Shown here in pieces: positions 1 to 11,462 of a DNA stretch of 64,000 bases (position 1 is its first letter; every line of letters starts with the position of its first letter). The notes beneath the pieces were generated by a model. The model saw only the letters and a list, made by a program, of their open reading frames with translations. It ran no database searches and had not been told where the DNA came from. The stretch comes from Alternaria dauci (Eukaryota; Ascomycota; Dothideomycetes; Pleosporales; Pleosporaceae). The DNA is taken from contig NC_091275.1 in the NCBI RefSeq assembly GCF_042100115.1, forward strand, positions 2,418,001 through 2,482,000, written 5' to 3'. The position numbers and the translations under genes are program-made.

Positions 1-850
1 ACATGTACTGGCAACAACTGCTCCGAGAAGGGCTTCTTCCAGCACGGCGCAGCTAAACACGGCATTGCCATCGTGTACCCCGACACATCGCCAAGTGCGT
101 CTTTTCCATGAAACCAAGTCACGAGTACCCAACTAACCCAATGGCTAGGAGGTCTCCAGATCGAAGGTGAAGATGATGCGTACGACTTTGGATCCGGCGC
201 AGGCTTTTACGTCGACGCTACCAAGGACCCCTGGTCAAAGGGCTACAAGATGTACTCCTACATCACCAAGGAGCTTCCTGAAGCCTTATTCTCCTCTTTC
301 AAAGAACTCGACTCCAGCAAAGTCAGCATCACAGGGCACAGCATGGGTGGCCACGGCGCATTGACACTGGTCGGTATACCGTAAACTTGTCACGAAAGAT
401 CTCACTAACCATCGCCAATAGTTCCTCAAGAACCCCGGCATGTACAAGTCCGTCTCCGCATTCGCACCCATAGCCAATCCCATCAACTGCCCATGGGGTC
501 AGAAGGCATTCAAGGGATACTTTGGCGAAGACCAGCAACAAAAGTGGAAAGAGCACGACGCGTCCGAGCTGGTAAAGCAGTGGAAGGGTCCTCTGGAGGT
601 GCTCATCGATGTGGTGCGTATACCAAAAGACAGTGTTGACGTAAGTTACTGACTAGGCCAGGGCACTGGAGACAACTTCTACAAGCAAGGCCAACTGCTT
701 CCAGAGAACTTCGTCAAGGCAGCCAAGGAATCTGGCAATGACAAGGGCATTCAACTACGCATGCAGCCCGACTACGACCACAGCTACTACTTCATGGCTA
801 CATTCGCTGACGACCACGTCGAGTGGGCAGCGAAGCATCTGAATGCGTAG
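1..850 (+). CDS. S-formylglutathione hydrolase (esterase D family), 5' end cut off
   Basis: Hydrolyses S-formylglutathione to formate and glutathione in the cytosolic formaldehyde detoxification pathway. Exons read as <1-94, 149-369, 422-613 and 662-850, all with GT-AG introns of about 50 nt; 231 residues are visible and roughly 50 N-terminal residues lie outside the window. The first visible exon carries the conserved [13 protein letters not shown] and VYPDTSP stretches. Next come [19 protein letters not shown], the nucleophile elbow GHSMGGHGA (catalytic Ser near visible residue 96), a GTGDNF segment expected to hold the catalytic Asp, and DHSYYF with the catalytic His near the C-terminus. 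The triad appears intact. Family assignment is by motif recognition and is firm; the frame is continuous across all three introns. It lies in tandem with the tRNA exportin gene, about 800 bp upstream of it. Confidence 0.95.
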
Positions 851-1646
851 TAAGTCGACTTGACGACTATTATCACAACAGACTGCTCACTGCGACAGAA
901 GCGGCTCGGGTATCAAAGAGAGATTATAGAACATAACAGAATATGTACATGTGCTGCAAAGTCTTGCTGCCTTATTGGTGATTACAATTCCAGTTGATGC
1001 GCACTCTCCTCGGCACCAGACTTCTGTGTATAATTTATGGAAACATGGACGTGATGGGCCCTGACATTGAGCGGTGGTGAAGAATACATATCATGTGCAT
1101 CGTTGATTCATAACGCAATGTATATGAATGCTGCGAAACTTTGCACTGTCTTGTGAACATGTCTACGGTGTCGGTGAAATATTCACCGAGTACGCCGCCA
1201 TCTCGAGATCAAAATGTCGTGCGCACGTGTCACTCGATCAAATTGGGCGTGCGAACATCCCACCATGGGCTCTTGGCGCTGCCACTTCAGTCATTGCACA
1301 GCTGTTTTTGCTTCCCACGCCTCCACAAAGACGCAGAACCACTTTGCTTTTTTTCTGCAGCGAATCTAGTTGCGTAGAGCACCGGACCTAAAGCTCTGAC
1401 CGTAGTTTCTTTCACGCACAAACCCTTGCACACGCCGTACGTCAGCCCCTCGTGCCCCGCCTCTGCCTTCACCGCTGTAACGCTTCCACGATGCAGTCTC
1501 CCGCGCTTTGCTCCATGATTCGGTAGCACGCCAATCTAGTCCTTGTTCTACTCCATCACGTCCGATGTACCCTTCGTAGCCTCAACCACATTGACAACGC
1601 AAGCTGTGACTCAACGCTGCTTGATCAGCTCTGAACACACGAGGAA
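851..1646. other. Intergenic: 3' UTR of the hydrolase and promoter of LOS1
   Basis: No gene seen. Short open frames near 1128-1391 on both strands have no recognisable protein content. The 150 bases before the next ATG are pyrimidine-rich, as usual in filamentous fungal promoters. Confidence 0.5.
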
Positions 1647-4600
1647 ATGGAGGACCAGGTACGCATGATTACTCGCTTTCTCTGGTCATGCACTCACGAT
1701 TCTGAAGGTCGAGAATGCCATACAAATCGCGGCGAACCCGACGTCGAGCCAGGAGCTGCGCGGCCAGGCCATCGAATACCTGAACCAGCTCCGCGCCGAA
1801 GGCTCCGCATGGCAAGCTGCCCTCACACTCTTCGCGCGCGACCCTCGTCCAACCGATTTCGTTCGCCACACTTCCCTCGAACTCGTAAACAATGCTATCC
1901 AAGAACACCGTCTCGATGAGCAGAGTCTTGCATACATCAAGGACACCCTGATGGGTTATATCCACGGATCCTACGTGCCAGGCAGTGGAGCTGCAGACAC
2001 GAGCCATATCCAGAACAAGCTCATGCAGACCGTTACTTATCTTTTTGTAGCACTATACCCTACCTCATGGCAGTCCTTCTTCGACGACTTCCGGGCCTTG
2101 GCTGGCGACCAGTCCACCATCGGGAACGTCAACACAGCGACGACTTTGCTGTATCTGCGTATGCTCGGTCAGGTTCACGATGAGATTGCCGACCAGTTGG
2201 TCGCCCGGCCAGACGACGAGAAGAAGCGCAACACAGAATTGAAGGACCTTATTCGACAACGAGACGCGCAGAAGATCTCGTTATCCTGGCAGGAAATACT
2301 CGCGAAGTGGAGGGAGACAGACTTGAATCTCGTGGAGATGTGTCTGAGGACCATTGGGCGCTGGGTTAGCTGGACAGACATCAACTTGATCGTCAACCAA
2401 GCCATGATCACAACCTTCCTGGAAATGGCGGGTCAGCAAGGCATCGGCGATCCCGAGAGCGCCGCTGGAAAAGTGCGCGATGCTGCAATCGATACTTTCT
2501 CAGAAATTGTCGGAAAGAAAATGAGTCCAGCGGACAAGATTGAACTGATCACTTTCCTGAACTTGTCCGAAGTCGTTGGTCAGCTCATCAGCAGCCCAGC
2601 TTTGGCCGACTTCAACAGCTCAAATTACGATAATGATCTTGCCGAGACCGTCGCTAAGCTCGTAAATAACATCGTATTCGATATCGTAAAGATTCTAGAG
2701 AACGAAGCCGTCGAAGAACACATCCGGCAACGCGCAGACGATCTCATTCGCATCTTCACGCCCTATCTTTTACGTTTCTTCGCCGACCAATACGACGAAG
2801 TCTGTTCGACTGTCATCCCCTCTCTCACTGATCTCCTCACGTTCCTTCGCAAATTGCAAAAGAAGTCAGGTTCGATTCCTCCCCAGTACGCCGCCGTACT
2901 ACCGCCCGTCCTGGATGCGATCATTGCAAAGATGAAATACGACGAGACAGCCTCGTGGGGTGAGGAAGGTGACCAGACAGATGAGGCAGAGTTTCTTGAT
3001 CTCCGGAGACGCCTACATGTCTTGCAACAGACCGTGACCGCCATTGACGAGCCTTATTACATCGAGACTCTCAGCCGTTTAGTCAACGGGACGTTCGGAC
3101 GCCTATCTCAGGGAGATCAGTCGCTCAACTGGCGCGATCTGGAACTTGCTCTGTATGAAATGTACTTGTTCGGAGAATTGGCCGTCAGGAACCAAGGGCT
3201 GTATGCGAAACGCGAGCCATCGTCTGCTGCAGCTCAGCAGCTTGTGACCATGATGAACAGCATGGTTGAATCTGGTCTAGCAAACTATCCACACCCTGCA
3301 GTTCAGCTACAGTACATGGAGATCTGCGTTCGTTACTATCAGTTCTTCGAACAGAATCCTAACCTCATTCCCAAGGTCCTCGAGAACTTTGTCAATCTTA
3401 CCCACAGCCAGCATGTCAAGGTCCGCTCGCGATCTTGGTATCTGTTCCAACGCTTAGTCAAGCATCTACGAGCCCAACTAGGCAACGTATCCTACGACAT
3501 CATCCAGGCGGTTGGAGACTTGCTTACAATCAAGGCTGAGCTCCCTGATACTTCTGAAGACGAGATGTCGTCCGACGAGGAAGACCAGTCGGCAGATGCA
3601 CTTTTCAACTCGCAATTATACCTTTTCGAAGCCGTCGGCTGCATCGCCTCGTCCAACACTGTTTCTGTGGAGAACAAGAAGCTCTACGCACAGACTATCA
3701 TGAGTCCTCTCTTCAACGACATGCAACAAACCCTTCCTCAGGCGAGGAATGGTGATGAGCGTGCTATACTTCAGATCCACCACATTATCATGGCCATAGG
3801 CACGCTAGCTCGAGGCTACTCTGACTGGGTGCCATCGAACAACAACAGCGCCGTACCACAGAGTGAGGTGGCGGAAGAGTTTGTGAAAGCATCCGAGGCT
3901 ATTCTCGTAGCTGTCGAATCGCTCAACTCTTCTGGTTCTATTCGCCACGCTGCGCGATTTGCTTTCTCACGAATGATTGCTGTTCTTGGCTCGCGTCTGC
4001 TGCAACAACTCCCATCTTGGATTGAAGGACTTCTGTCACTCAGTTCCTCTATGGATGAGATCAGCACGTTCCTCAAAGTCCTAGGCCAGGTTATCTTCAC
4101 TTTCAAATCAGAGATCGCTGGTATTCTGGACACCGTGATGAGTCCAGTATTGCAACGCATATTCACAGCATTGGCGGTCGTCCCCTCGGGCACAGATGAC
4201 GAGATCCAGCTGGCTGAGCTTCGCCGAGAGTACCTGAACTTCATTGTCGTGGTTCTCAACCAGGGTCTCGGATCTGTGTTCGTCAGCAACGGTAAGTCTA
4301 GGTCATCGATCAGATATAGTAACACCGCTAATATCATCCAGCGAATCAAGCAACTTTCGAGCCTATCATCTCATCCATTGAGACATTCGCTCGCGACACA
4401 CACGATTACCCTACCGCACGCCTTGCTATCTTTGTGCTTATTCGCATGATCTCAGTGTGGGGCGGGCCTGACAAGGTTGGGCCCGGCGCGAACGCTACAC
4501 CCACATCTCCCGACACCGCTCAAGCGCCGTTACCGGGTTTCGACAGCTACGTTGTGGATAAGTTCTCCCCGTTAGCATGGTCGATACCGGCATCGCCAGG

Positions 4601-4856
4601 GTTCAACTCGAAAGATGCGCAGGCCAAGCAGGTTCTATTTGAGGCTGCCAATCTGCAACGCGAAATCATCAAGAAAGTCGGCGAGTCCTATGTAGATCGC
4701 CTCAAGAGCGATCTCAGTGGCATGGGAGTGGGCGACGATGGCGCGGACCAGTACCTGCGCACTCTTGCCGGCTCATTCGAGGGACCCAAAAAAGAGAAGG
4801 AATGGCGTAACTTCTACGTCCAATTCGTGGACCGCATGCTTGCAAGCCGAGGTTAG
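1647..4856 (+). CDS. LOS1: Exportin-T, tRNA nuclear export receptor
   Basis: A karyopherin-beta that carries mature tRNA out of the nucleus with Ran-GTP. Exons: 1647-1658 (only four codons), 1708-4291 and 4342-4856, giving 1036 residues. The tiny first exon is supported because the second exon continues straight into the conserved N-terminal importin-beta HEAT pattern (NAIQIAANP, RGQAIEYLNQL, FVRHTSLELVNNAI), which has no Met of its own. The body is alpha-helical HEAT repeats without internal gaps, with an acidic loop near the middle (SEDEMSSDEEDQSAD). The second intron restores the frame into a conserved C-terminal exon beginning NQATFEPIISSIETFARD. The length fits LOS1/Xpot (about 1000-1100). 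An annotation that starts at the ATG at 1951 would lose about 85 real residues. Confidence 0.93.
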
Positions 4857-5650
4857 GCTGTAGCTCCTAGTCGGGACTCAGAGAACAGGGTGGAGGTGGG
4901 ATTTATCAGCGGGTTTGGCGTAATATCTGTCCATCATGAAAGCGGCATCATTCTGCATCGTAGCGGGCGCCTAAAGGATTGGCATCGAGTTTGATTTCCG
5001 TGATAACCCCCAGCAGCTAGCTCGCATTTCGTAGTGGAGCCTCATTACAAAACATATTTTTGATCACTGTGTACACTTAATTCCGCAGTATTTGACTCTG
5101 CTGGTATGTTCCAGTGCCTTTGGTGGAGATGGTGGTGAGGCACCCCTCAAAGGACGCGATAGTACGCGATAAGGTCGCGCCTGCACTTTCGGCCCCCACG
5201 CTTCAGCTTCAATCCTGACTGACCTACACCAACACGGCAGCAGCATCATTGAGGTATGCATCGTCCTAATCTCGCCTCGTCCCGACCCGAGACTCCCATC
5301 GTTCCCTCAAGCACCATGGCTTGAACTCCGATACGCCCGCGTGATTGATGGCGGTTTCCCAGTCTGGAGTTGCTACGGACCCGCCCAAGCGCTTCGAGTT
5401 TCACCCCACCAACCGATTCGCCAGCAACGCACGCTTCGGGAAGCGCGCTCCTAAATCAGGGGGAAAATGTGGAAAGTGTGTTTAGCGCCCAGGTAGAGGA
5501 TTCGCTATGGGACTACGCCGCAATAGATGGGGTACCTGCACAGGCAAAAGAGGCGTCGTTCGCTGTGTGCGAACTATCAGCCTCACCTCAACGTAAGGTA
5601 CCGTACCTACCTACCGTAGTCGCTCATCCCACGGAATTGACAGCAACAAC
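4857..5650. other. Intergenic, with one small open frame at 5348-5485
   Basis: Probable 3' UTR of LOS1 and promoter of the next gene. A run of TACC-type repeats lies at about 5592-5617. The 45-codon open frame at 5348-5485 is described in the findings; nothing else coding is recognisable. Confidence 0.5.
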
Positions 5651-7990
5651 ATGAAAGTCAGCAACATTTCGCGCTGGAGTCCGTTTCGACAGCATGGTCT
5701 GGACTCAACAGACCACCGTCCAGACAGGCCAGATGAGCCTCAAGCAGAGTCGGAGTCGAAATCGAAATCGATCGAAGCAACTGTTACACGGATGTCAAGT
5801 TGGCCGGAAGAAGCACAAAAACTGAAGCAGCGCAATTGGATTTCGTATCTGTATTTCGTTGGAGATGTCATCCTTGTATTGCTTCCCGTATACTTCATTC
5901 GTACGTTGACAACTGGAAGTCAAGTATACAATTGCTAAAATTCTGCAGTGCTCGGTGTAGCAGTGATTACACTTAACGGAAGACCCGTCGCCGGTAATGC
6001 GTTTGCATCTAAGGTCACGGCAGCTATCCAGCTTGTTAGTAGCTTTCGCGGACAAAGTTTCTGTGATCGGCTAACGAAATAAGGGCCCAACTTTGTTTCC
6101 CATCATGTTCGCGGCGATAAGCGGCCGTAGCATGAAGATGATCGCAAGATACCTGGCGGAAAAAGGTACCAAACTTAGCGTAAGCCAGATCATTTTTGAG
6201 ATACATGGTGCTCCCCGGGTTCCAGCAACTAATTACCTTGTTAGACTCTTGAACTACTCATGGCCAGCCAGTCTGTGTGGGGAACAATAGAGAGTCAGCT
6301 ACTAATGCGACGGCTAACCCTTGTTGGTGTGAACCTGCTCTTTCTCTGGACCATGTCTCCATTGGGTGGCCAAGCGTCACTCCGTCTGATGAGCAGGTCC
6401 ACTCGTACAACAGAAACTTTCTCTCCCCTCCGTTATCTCTCGACTGGTCCTGGCAGTGCCGCGTGGGCGATGGATAGCGGCGCTTATGTCGAAATGGATG
6501 GAAGCCTGAGCCAAGTCGAAGCATTGTACGCTGCCGCCTTGATGGGTTCTGAGCAAGTCAAGAAGGGACCAGAAGATACCTGGGGCAACGTGAAGATACC
6601 TTATATGGAAGCCCGCGAGGTTAGCAAAGAAGAGTGGACCAATCTCAATTCGACTACACGGCGCCCCGAGGGATACGTCTCTTTAGTCGGTATACCTGTC
6701 ATGGGTCGTCCCAAGGATCGAGATGGAAGCTTCAGTCTGGAGACCACTCAACTTACTGTGGAATGTGAGCCATGGGTATTGCGTACAGTGGAGAACAAAA
6801 CCGACTACCCAGAGCTCGAAAAGATTGTTCCAGGCCAGATATGGCAGAACATGTCGCAGGAGAATAATCCTTGGGGCTACTCCGGCGTCGCTGGAGGGAA
6901 AAAATCAACCTTCTTTATCCAGACTGATCTCCCTCTTACCCAGGGAGGTGATGATGGAGACGGCCGCTTCGACGCATTCGCTGGTTATGTCAACGCATCG
7001 AGGGCTGGCCGAGAATATCCTAAGCGGAAGCTGACATACGCCTCAAGCTTTGGAGTGGGACCAACTGGCAACACTACTCTGAGTATCGCCAACTGCTCCC
7101 TTGGCCAGAGTCATACAGAGACGGTGGTGAAGTGCAAGAACGACTCTTGTGCTGCTGTCAAGGTGCGTCCTTCCCAATCGGACATGCGAGATACACATGT
7201 CACCCCATTCGATCACATTTTGATCGCGCAATTGGCACTAGCTGCTTTCCCAAAAGCCTTCGCGTGGTCCAGGGGCTCCAACCCAACTGAGCAGTTTATC
7301 TACAACACAACGTCTTTCCAGCTAGCCTCACCTACTTCGAATCTGGAGATGAACTCGGGTTGGGTAAACTTATCGGAACTAAGCCCCGAAGTGTTTGCGA
7401 ATCGGCTGGCTCTGGTTCTCAACACTTACTATCAACTCACCATTGCACCGAATGCATATCTTGGGAACCTTCCACAGAGCAACTCTTCTGCTTTTGGTCT
7501 CGACACGTTACCAGTCAACGATGTCAACGTCTATCTATCTCAAAACACAACCACTCAGAACACTACTTACACTGACTGGTACCGGCCTTTCAGTCTGGCG
7601 ACCTACAACCGGGGAATATTCTTCGTCGGAGCAACAACAAACGCCACAATAAGTAAAACACACGAAATATACATCTGCAACTTCGCTTGGCTAAGTTTGT
7701 TGCTCATAGCTGCGCTTGCAATATTCTTAGTCGGTGCTGGTTCGCTGATGCTTAAGCGCCGGACACTTGGACCAGAGATGTTTGGATTCGTCACAAGCAT
7801 GACTTACGAAAACCCATATCTCAACGTGCCCAAAGGCGGCAATACACTAGACGCTATGGAAAGGGCAAGGCTGCTTCAAGATGTTGACGTGCATGTAGGC
7901 GACGTATGCGCCAACGATGATATTGGACATATTGCGTTCGCTGCAGGAACACCTAAGCGCAAGCTTGAGAGAGGTCGCATGTACTTCTGA
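5651..7990 (+). CDS. Fungal-specific multi-pass membrane glycoprotein, function unknown
   Basis: Exons 5651-5900, 5949-6034, 6084-6179 and 6245-7990 give 725 residues with every frame closing cleanly. The N-terminus is acidic and basic (ESESKSKS repeat). Then come three hydrophobic segments (WISYLYFVGDVILVLLPVYF; GPTLFPIMFAAISGRSMKM; LTLVGVNLLFLWTMSPLGG), a roughly 400-residue extracytoplasmic domain rich in N-glycosylation sequons and containing paired Cys, one strong C-terminal membrane helix (SLLLIAALAIFLVGAGSLML) and a short basic cytoplasmic tail ending RGRMYF. The ASQSVWGTIESQLLMRR block resembles a family that I believe is widespread in Pezizomycotina without a known function. Four helices with a large outer domain suggest a plasma-membrane or wall-associated protein, which is inference. 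No catalytic motif was seen. Confidence 0.8.
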
Positions 7991-9108
7991 AAGGCAGCTT
8001 GCGTCTGGCCCAGACGCCCTGGATACAGACTGTGGCGCAGCAGCTTACCGTTATGCGCGAGGTGGACCATGCTCTATGAGAAGAAGGCTACGACAATCCA
8101 CCAAGTCCACACAGCTCTATACAACCCCACCTGAGTCAACGTACGACATCCAGGAAGTGATCGTCTACAATGGTGGTTACCATCGATGGATCAATAGAGA
8201 TGGGCAGTCAAACAATGCGATCATTCCTCCAGGCCAGCAAACATCAGCGGCAGCGTTAGTCGGAGCTGTCTCCACCATGAATGGTAATCGGCATTTGGCG
8301 CTGTGTCTCAGCCAGTCCTGTGCGCCATACAAGAGAAGGTGTGACAGAGCCCGTGCAGATGCAAGGAAAATCAAGCTTCGGAAGCAGACGTGGTGGAGCG
8401 AGCGAGCGCACAGTTGTTGGCGTCCACGAAAGAGCAATTGGATCACCAATCGGCCACGTTTGACGAGGGTCGTCTAGTCCGAGGTGCGACGCAGCATAAA
8501 ACACAGGGGACCGGAATCTTTTACCGACGTGCTAAGCGACCCAGCCTCGACCAATGGTCGTCCAGATGCAACATCGAAACGAAACCTCTCTCCTGAGGCC
8601 CTACACCGAGACATGGAGATCCTCGAGTCCACGTATTCGTCGCCTTCCCGCTTGGGCGTTGACGCATAGCGTACCTGCGGCGGCTGTACGCCATTCTAGT
8701 ATTCCCTTGGCTGAGAGCCTCAGTATGCCCGGACCGCCCGTTTCATCCCGTAGACGCTCGCCGCGGTGGACCACCAACGTCTTCCATGTACCTTGTCTTG
8801 CGTTTACGCTGTCGCCCTCCAGACTGCTCGTTTGATTAGAGGATCGTTCGAGGATACGCATTTTGGAGGGCCCGGTGGCGGTACACAATGGACGTTGTAT
8901 CCACCGTGCAGATCGTGACACAAATATAAGAGATCACACTTGCCTCACAGCATAGTTTTTCATCACAACACACACTCTCAGCAACTTCTACATTCTTTGC
9001 ATTGCAGCATTTTTTACGCGACTAGCTGGGCTAGATCACTCACACTCCCTTCACATTCTTCTACATTTCCTGTCGTTGTACGATATCATCACTTCTACCA
9101 CCAACATC
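7991..9108. other. Intergenic: 3' UTR plus LPMO promoter
   Basis: An open frame through 7917-8477 overlaps the end of the upstream gene and has no recognisable domain, so it was not called. A TATA-like box lies at 8924-8930, about 180 bases before the LPMO start, followed by a CT-rich leader. Confidence 0.5.
8924..8930 (+). promoter_or_regulatory. TATA-like box of the LPMO gene
   Basis: ATATAAG in an AT-rich context, about 180 bp upstream of the LPMO ATG and followed by a pyrimidine-rich CACACTC/CTTCTAC leader. TATA boxes of this kind are common in inducible fungal secreted-enzyme genes. Assigned by motif and position only. Confidence 0.4.
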
Positions 9109-10322
9109 ATGTCTCTCAGATCTACCATCATGGCGGCGGCGGCCATTTTCGCTACTGCTAACGCCCATATGATCATGAAGTCTCCTGTTCCATACAGTGC
9201 AGACAAGATTGACAACGCCCCAATCACCAAGTCTCAATTCCCCTGCAAGAGCAATCTCGGCTTCACTGTATCTGAGATGAATAAGATGGCTGTAGGAGAG
9301 CAGCAAACAATCAAGTTCAAAGGCACGGCTGTCCACGGAGGAGGCTCCTGCCAACTCAGTGTCACCATGGACACCGAGCCTACGGAGAACTCCAAATTCA
9401 AGGTCATCAAGTCAATCGAAGGTGGATGCCCTGGTGTTGATGGCACAACTTCGGAGTACAACTACGAGCTTCCCGCCAGCATTCCCAACGGCAAAGCTAC
9501 CTTCGCATGGACTTGGTTCTCGAAGATGTCTGGAGCGCCCGGAGATGTACATGAACTGTGCGCCCATCGAGGTCACTGGAGGCGCCAGCGATGATTCTGC
9601 TTTCAACGAACTTCCTGACATGTTTGTTGCGAACATCGGCGAAGGTTGCACATCTCCTCAGAACTTTGCCACTAAATTCCCCAGCCCAGGTGACACCGTA
9701 GAAAAGGGTGCCACAAACGACTTGGAGGATCCTACTGGTACTTGTGGCTCTACTAGCTCTACTCCCGTCAGAGCCATCTTCACCAGCTGGCGGTCAACCG
9801 TCTGCTTCTCCCTCTGCTCCCAACGATGGCCAGTACTCTGCTGCTCCTACCACTCCCGCCGCCGGCCAGCCTTCAGCTGCTCCTACATCTGTTGCTGGCG
9901 GCAAGCCATCTCCTCTTCCATCCAACGGTGGCGGCGTCTTCGCTCCCGGAGCGTCCAGCGCTGCATCTGTCGCTCCTTCAGCTGCACCCACCGTCCCAGG
10001 CACTTCCACCACGCTCGTTACCGTCACTGCCTCGCCAACTGCTCCGTCGCCAGTCGCACCGACCGTCCCTGCTGGAACCGGCTCCCCTGCCACTCCCTCC
10101 ACTCCTTCTACGCCTTCGGCCGGTGGTAGCTCGGGCACTTGCACTGAGAACGGCGCTGTAGTCTGCAACGGCGCTGACCAGTTCGGTCTCTGCAACAACG
10201 GCGAGGTCGTCTGGCAAGCAGTCGCTTCCGGCACACAATGCACCAACGGCAGCATTACCAGGCGTGGCTACCACGGCCGCATCGCTCGCCCTCGCCGGTC
10301 CAACCGCCGCCATGTTCACTAG
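9109..10322 (+). pseudogene. AA11-type lytic polysaccharide monooxygenase with two frameshifts
   Basis: Begins with a signal peptide (MSLRSTIMAAAAIFATANA) followed directly by His, the N-terminal copper-brace ligand expected of a chitin-active AA11 enzyme. A Cys-rich catalytic domain follows (PFPCKS-like QFPCKSN, AVHGGGSCQ, GGCPG, MYMNCAP, IGEGC), then a Ser/Pro/Ala linker with GQPSAAPT-like repeats, and a C-terminal X278-like module (GAVVCNGADQFGLCNNG, VVWQAVASGTQC) with a basic tail. The reading frame changes twice, each time by one extra base: in the CCC at 9538-9540 (just before the MYMNC motif) and in the CCC at 9764-9766 (start of the linker). Ignoring one base at each site leaves an open frame of about 403 residues. 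No GT-AG intron of usable length explains either shift. It could be a young pseudogene or two assembly errors; everything else looks intact. Confidence 0.75.
9774..9930 (+). repeat. Degenerate repeats in the LPMO linker
   Basis: In the linker frame the protein repeats units close to PAGGQPSASPS, DGQYSAAPT, PAAGQPSAAPT and VAGGKPS, a Ser/Pro/Ala-rich O-glycosylatable hinge between the catalytic and C-terminal modules. The nucleotide copies are imperfect. Confidence 0.6.
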
Positions 10323-11462
10323 ATGCGCTACCAACCTCGTTCTACGCATCGCTGACAACGACTCATGTTGAAACATGAACTACATTCACACACTCGTTCT
10401 TTACACGTTTTTCACTTTTGGGGATGAGGTCTGCGACCGGCTTTTTTTGTTGTACATACCCAGACTTTCTCTTTGCATATCCGGCGTCTGGATTTTAGAA
10501 TTTTTTGCTATAACGAACATTCAGGGGTTCGGGTATTGGCAGGGTCCTCGGATGCCTGTCGATAGTCGACATCACCCTCGGCTTAGATGCCTGTAGAAAT
10601 GAAACACGATTTCTGATACATTGGCTTTTTCTCAGTGGTGCTTTGTGGTTGTGCGATTTGTCATGTCTTGCATCCTGTGAAACAGTGCGGTACGTTGTTG
10701 AATGGTAATCAAGTCGTACACGTGATGATGGGTCGTATTGGTAGGTTGGTGGAAGTGGTCATCAGCTTGATGTTTCATACTACATGAAACAACACCCTAC
10801 CAACCATACACCTATACTCATCTGCTATCAGCCAGTTAGACCACCTGATCCAGCATTCCTACCTACATGTCCCAGACTGCCATCTACCATCTCCAACTCA
10901 ACTCAATCCATTCATCCGTCCCGTCCTCACCCCTAACCACGCATTCTAGACTTCCACCTCCAGCGTCTGAAACCCCACCTGCCTGACCATCCAGGGTAAC
11001 TCAAACCCCGCTCTGCCACACGGGGTAGTACAAGCATGATCCCGCGACAGGAGCCGGCGGATCCACTCGGCTTCTGGAAATAGAGCGTGCACTTGCTCAG
11101 CCACTGTATGGGCTTAGCGTGAAGTACCAAACATTTCGATATTTATGCGGTGGAGTCGCTGGCGGTGTGGCGAAGTAGAGTTCGTAATAGAGAATGGTAT
11201 GTATGAGAGGGATCTAGATTGGAGGTGGGAGGGTGATTATGCAAAGTAGGGATCGTCCAGATTTTGTTGGATATGCGCCAGCAGGAAATGGGTATCTATT
11301 ATTATGAAACTCGACACGCACTTGTGTACTGCTACGTAGCTCGCTGCGTTGTCTGGGGTATCAAATATGGTTGCCGCAAGCATTGCTATGTGTAGTTGTT
11401 TATCGTGCTCCCAGCGATAAACCCTTGAGCAGTCTTCCTCATCATTATTCTGATCGTATAGT
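10323..11462. other. Intergenic with one orphan coding-like segment
   Basis: Mostly unremarkable sequence after the LPMO. On the minus strand, 10946-11105 reads as a plausible terminal exon with no gene attached (see findings). Confidence 0.5.

Noticed and set aside
7917..8477. 186-codon frame overlapping the end of the membrane-protein gene
   Set aside because: Its start is inside the neighbouring CDS in another frame and its content matches nothing recognised, although YDIQEVIVYNGGYHRWINR looks weakly protein-like.
9520..9780. Introns as the cause of the LPMO frame changes
   Set aside because: The only GT...AG pairs near either site are about 20 nt or lack a branch site, and would delete conserved residues around MYMNC or leave the wrong frame.
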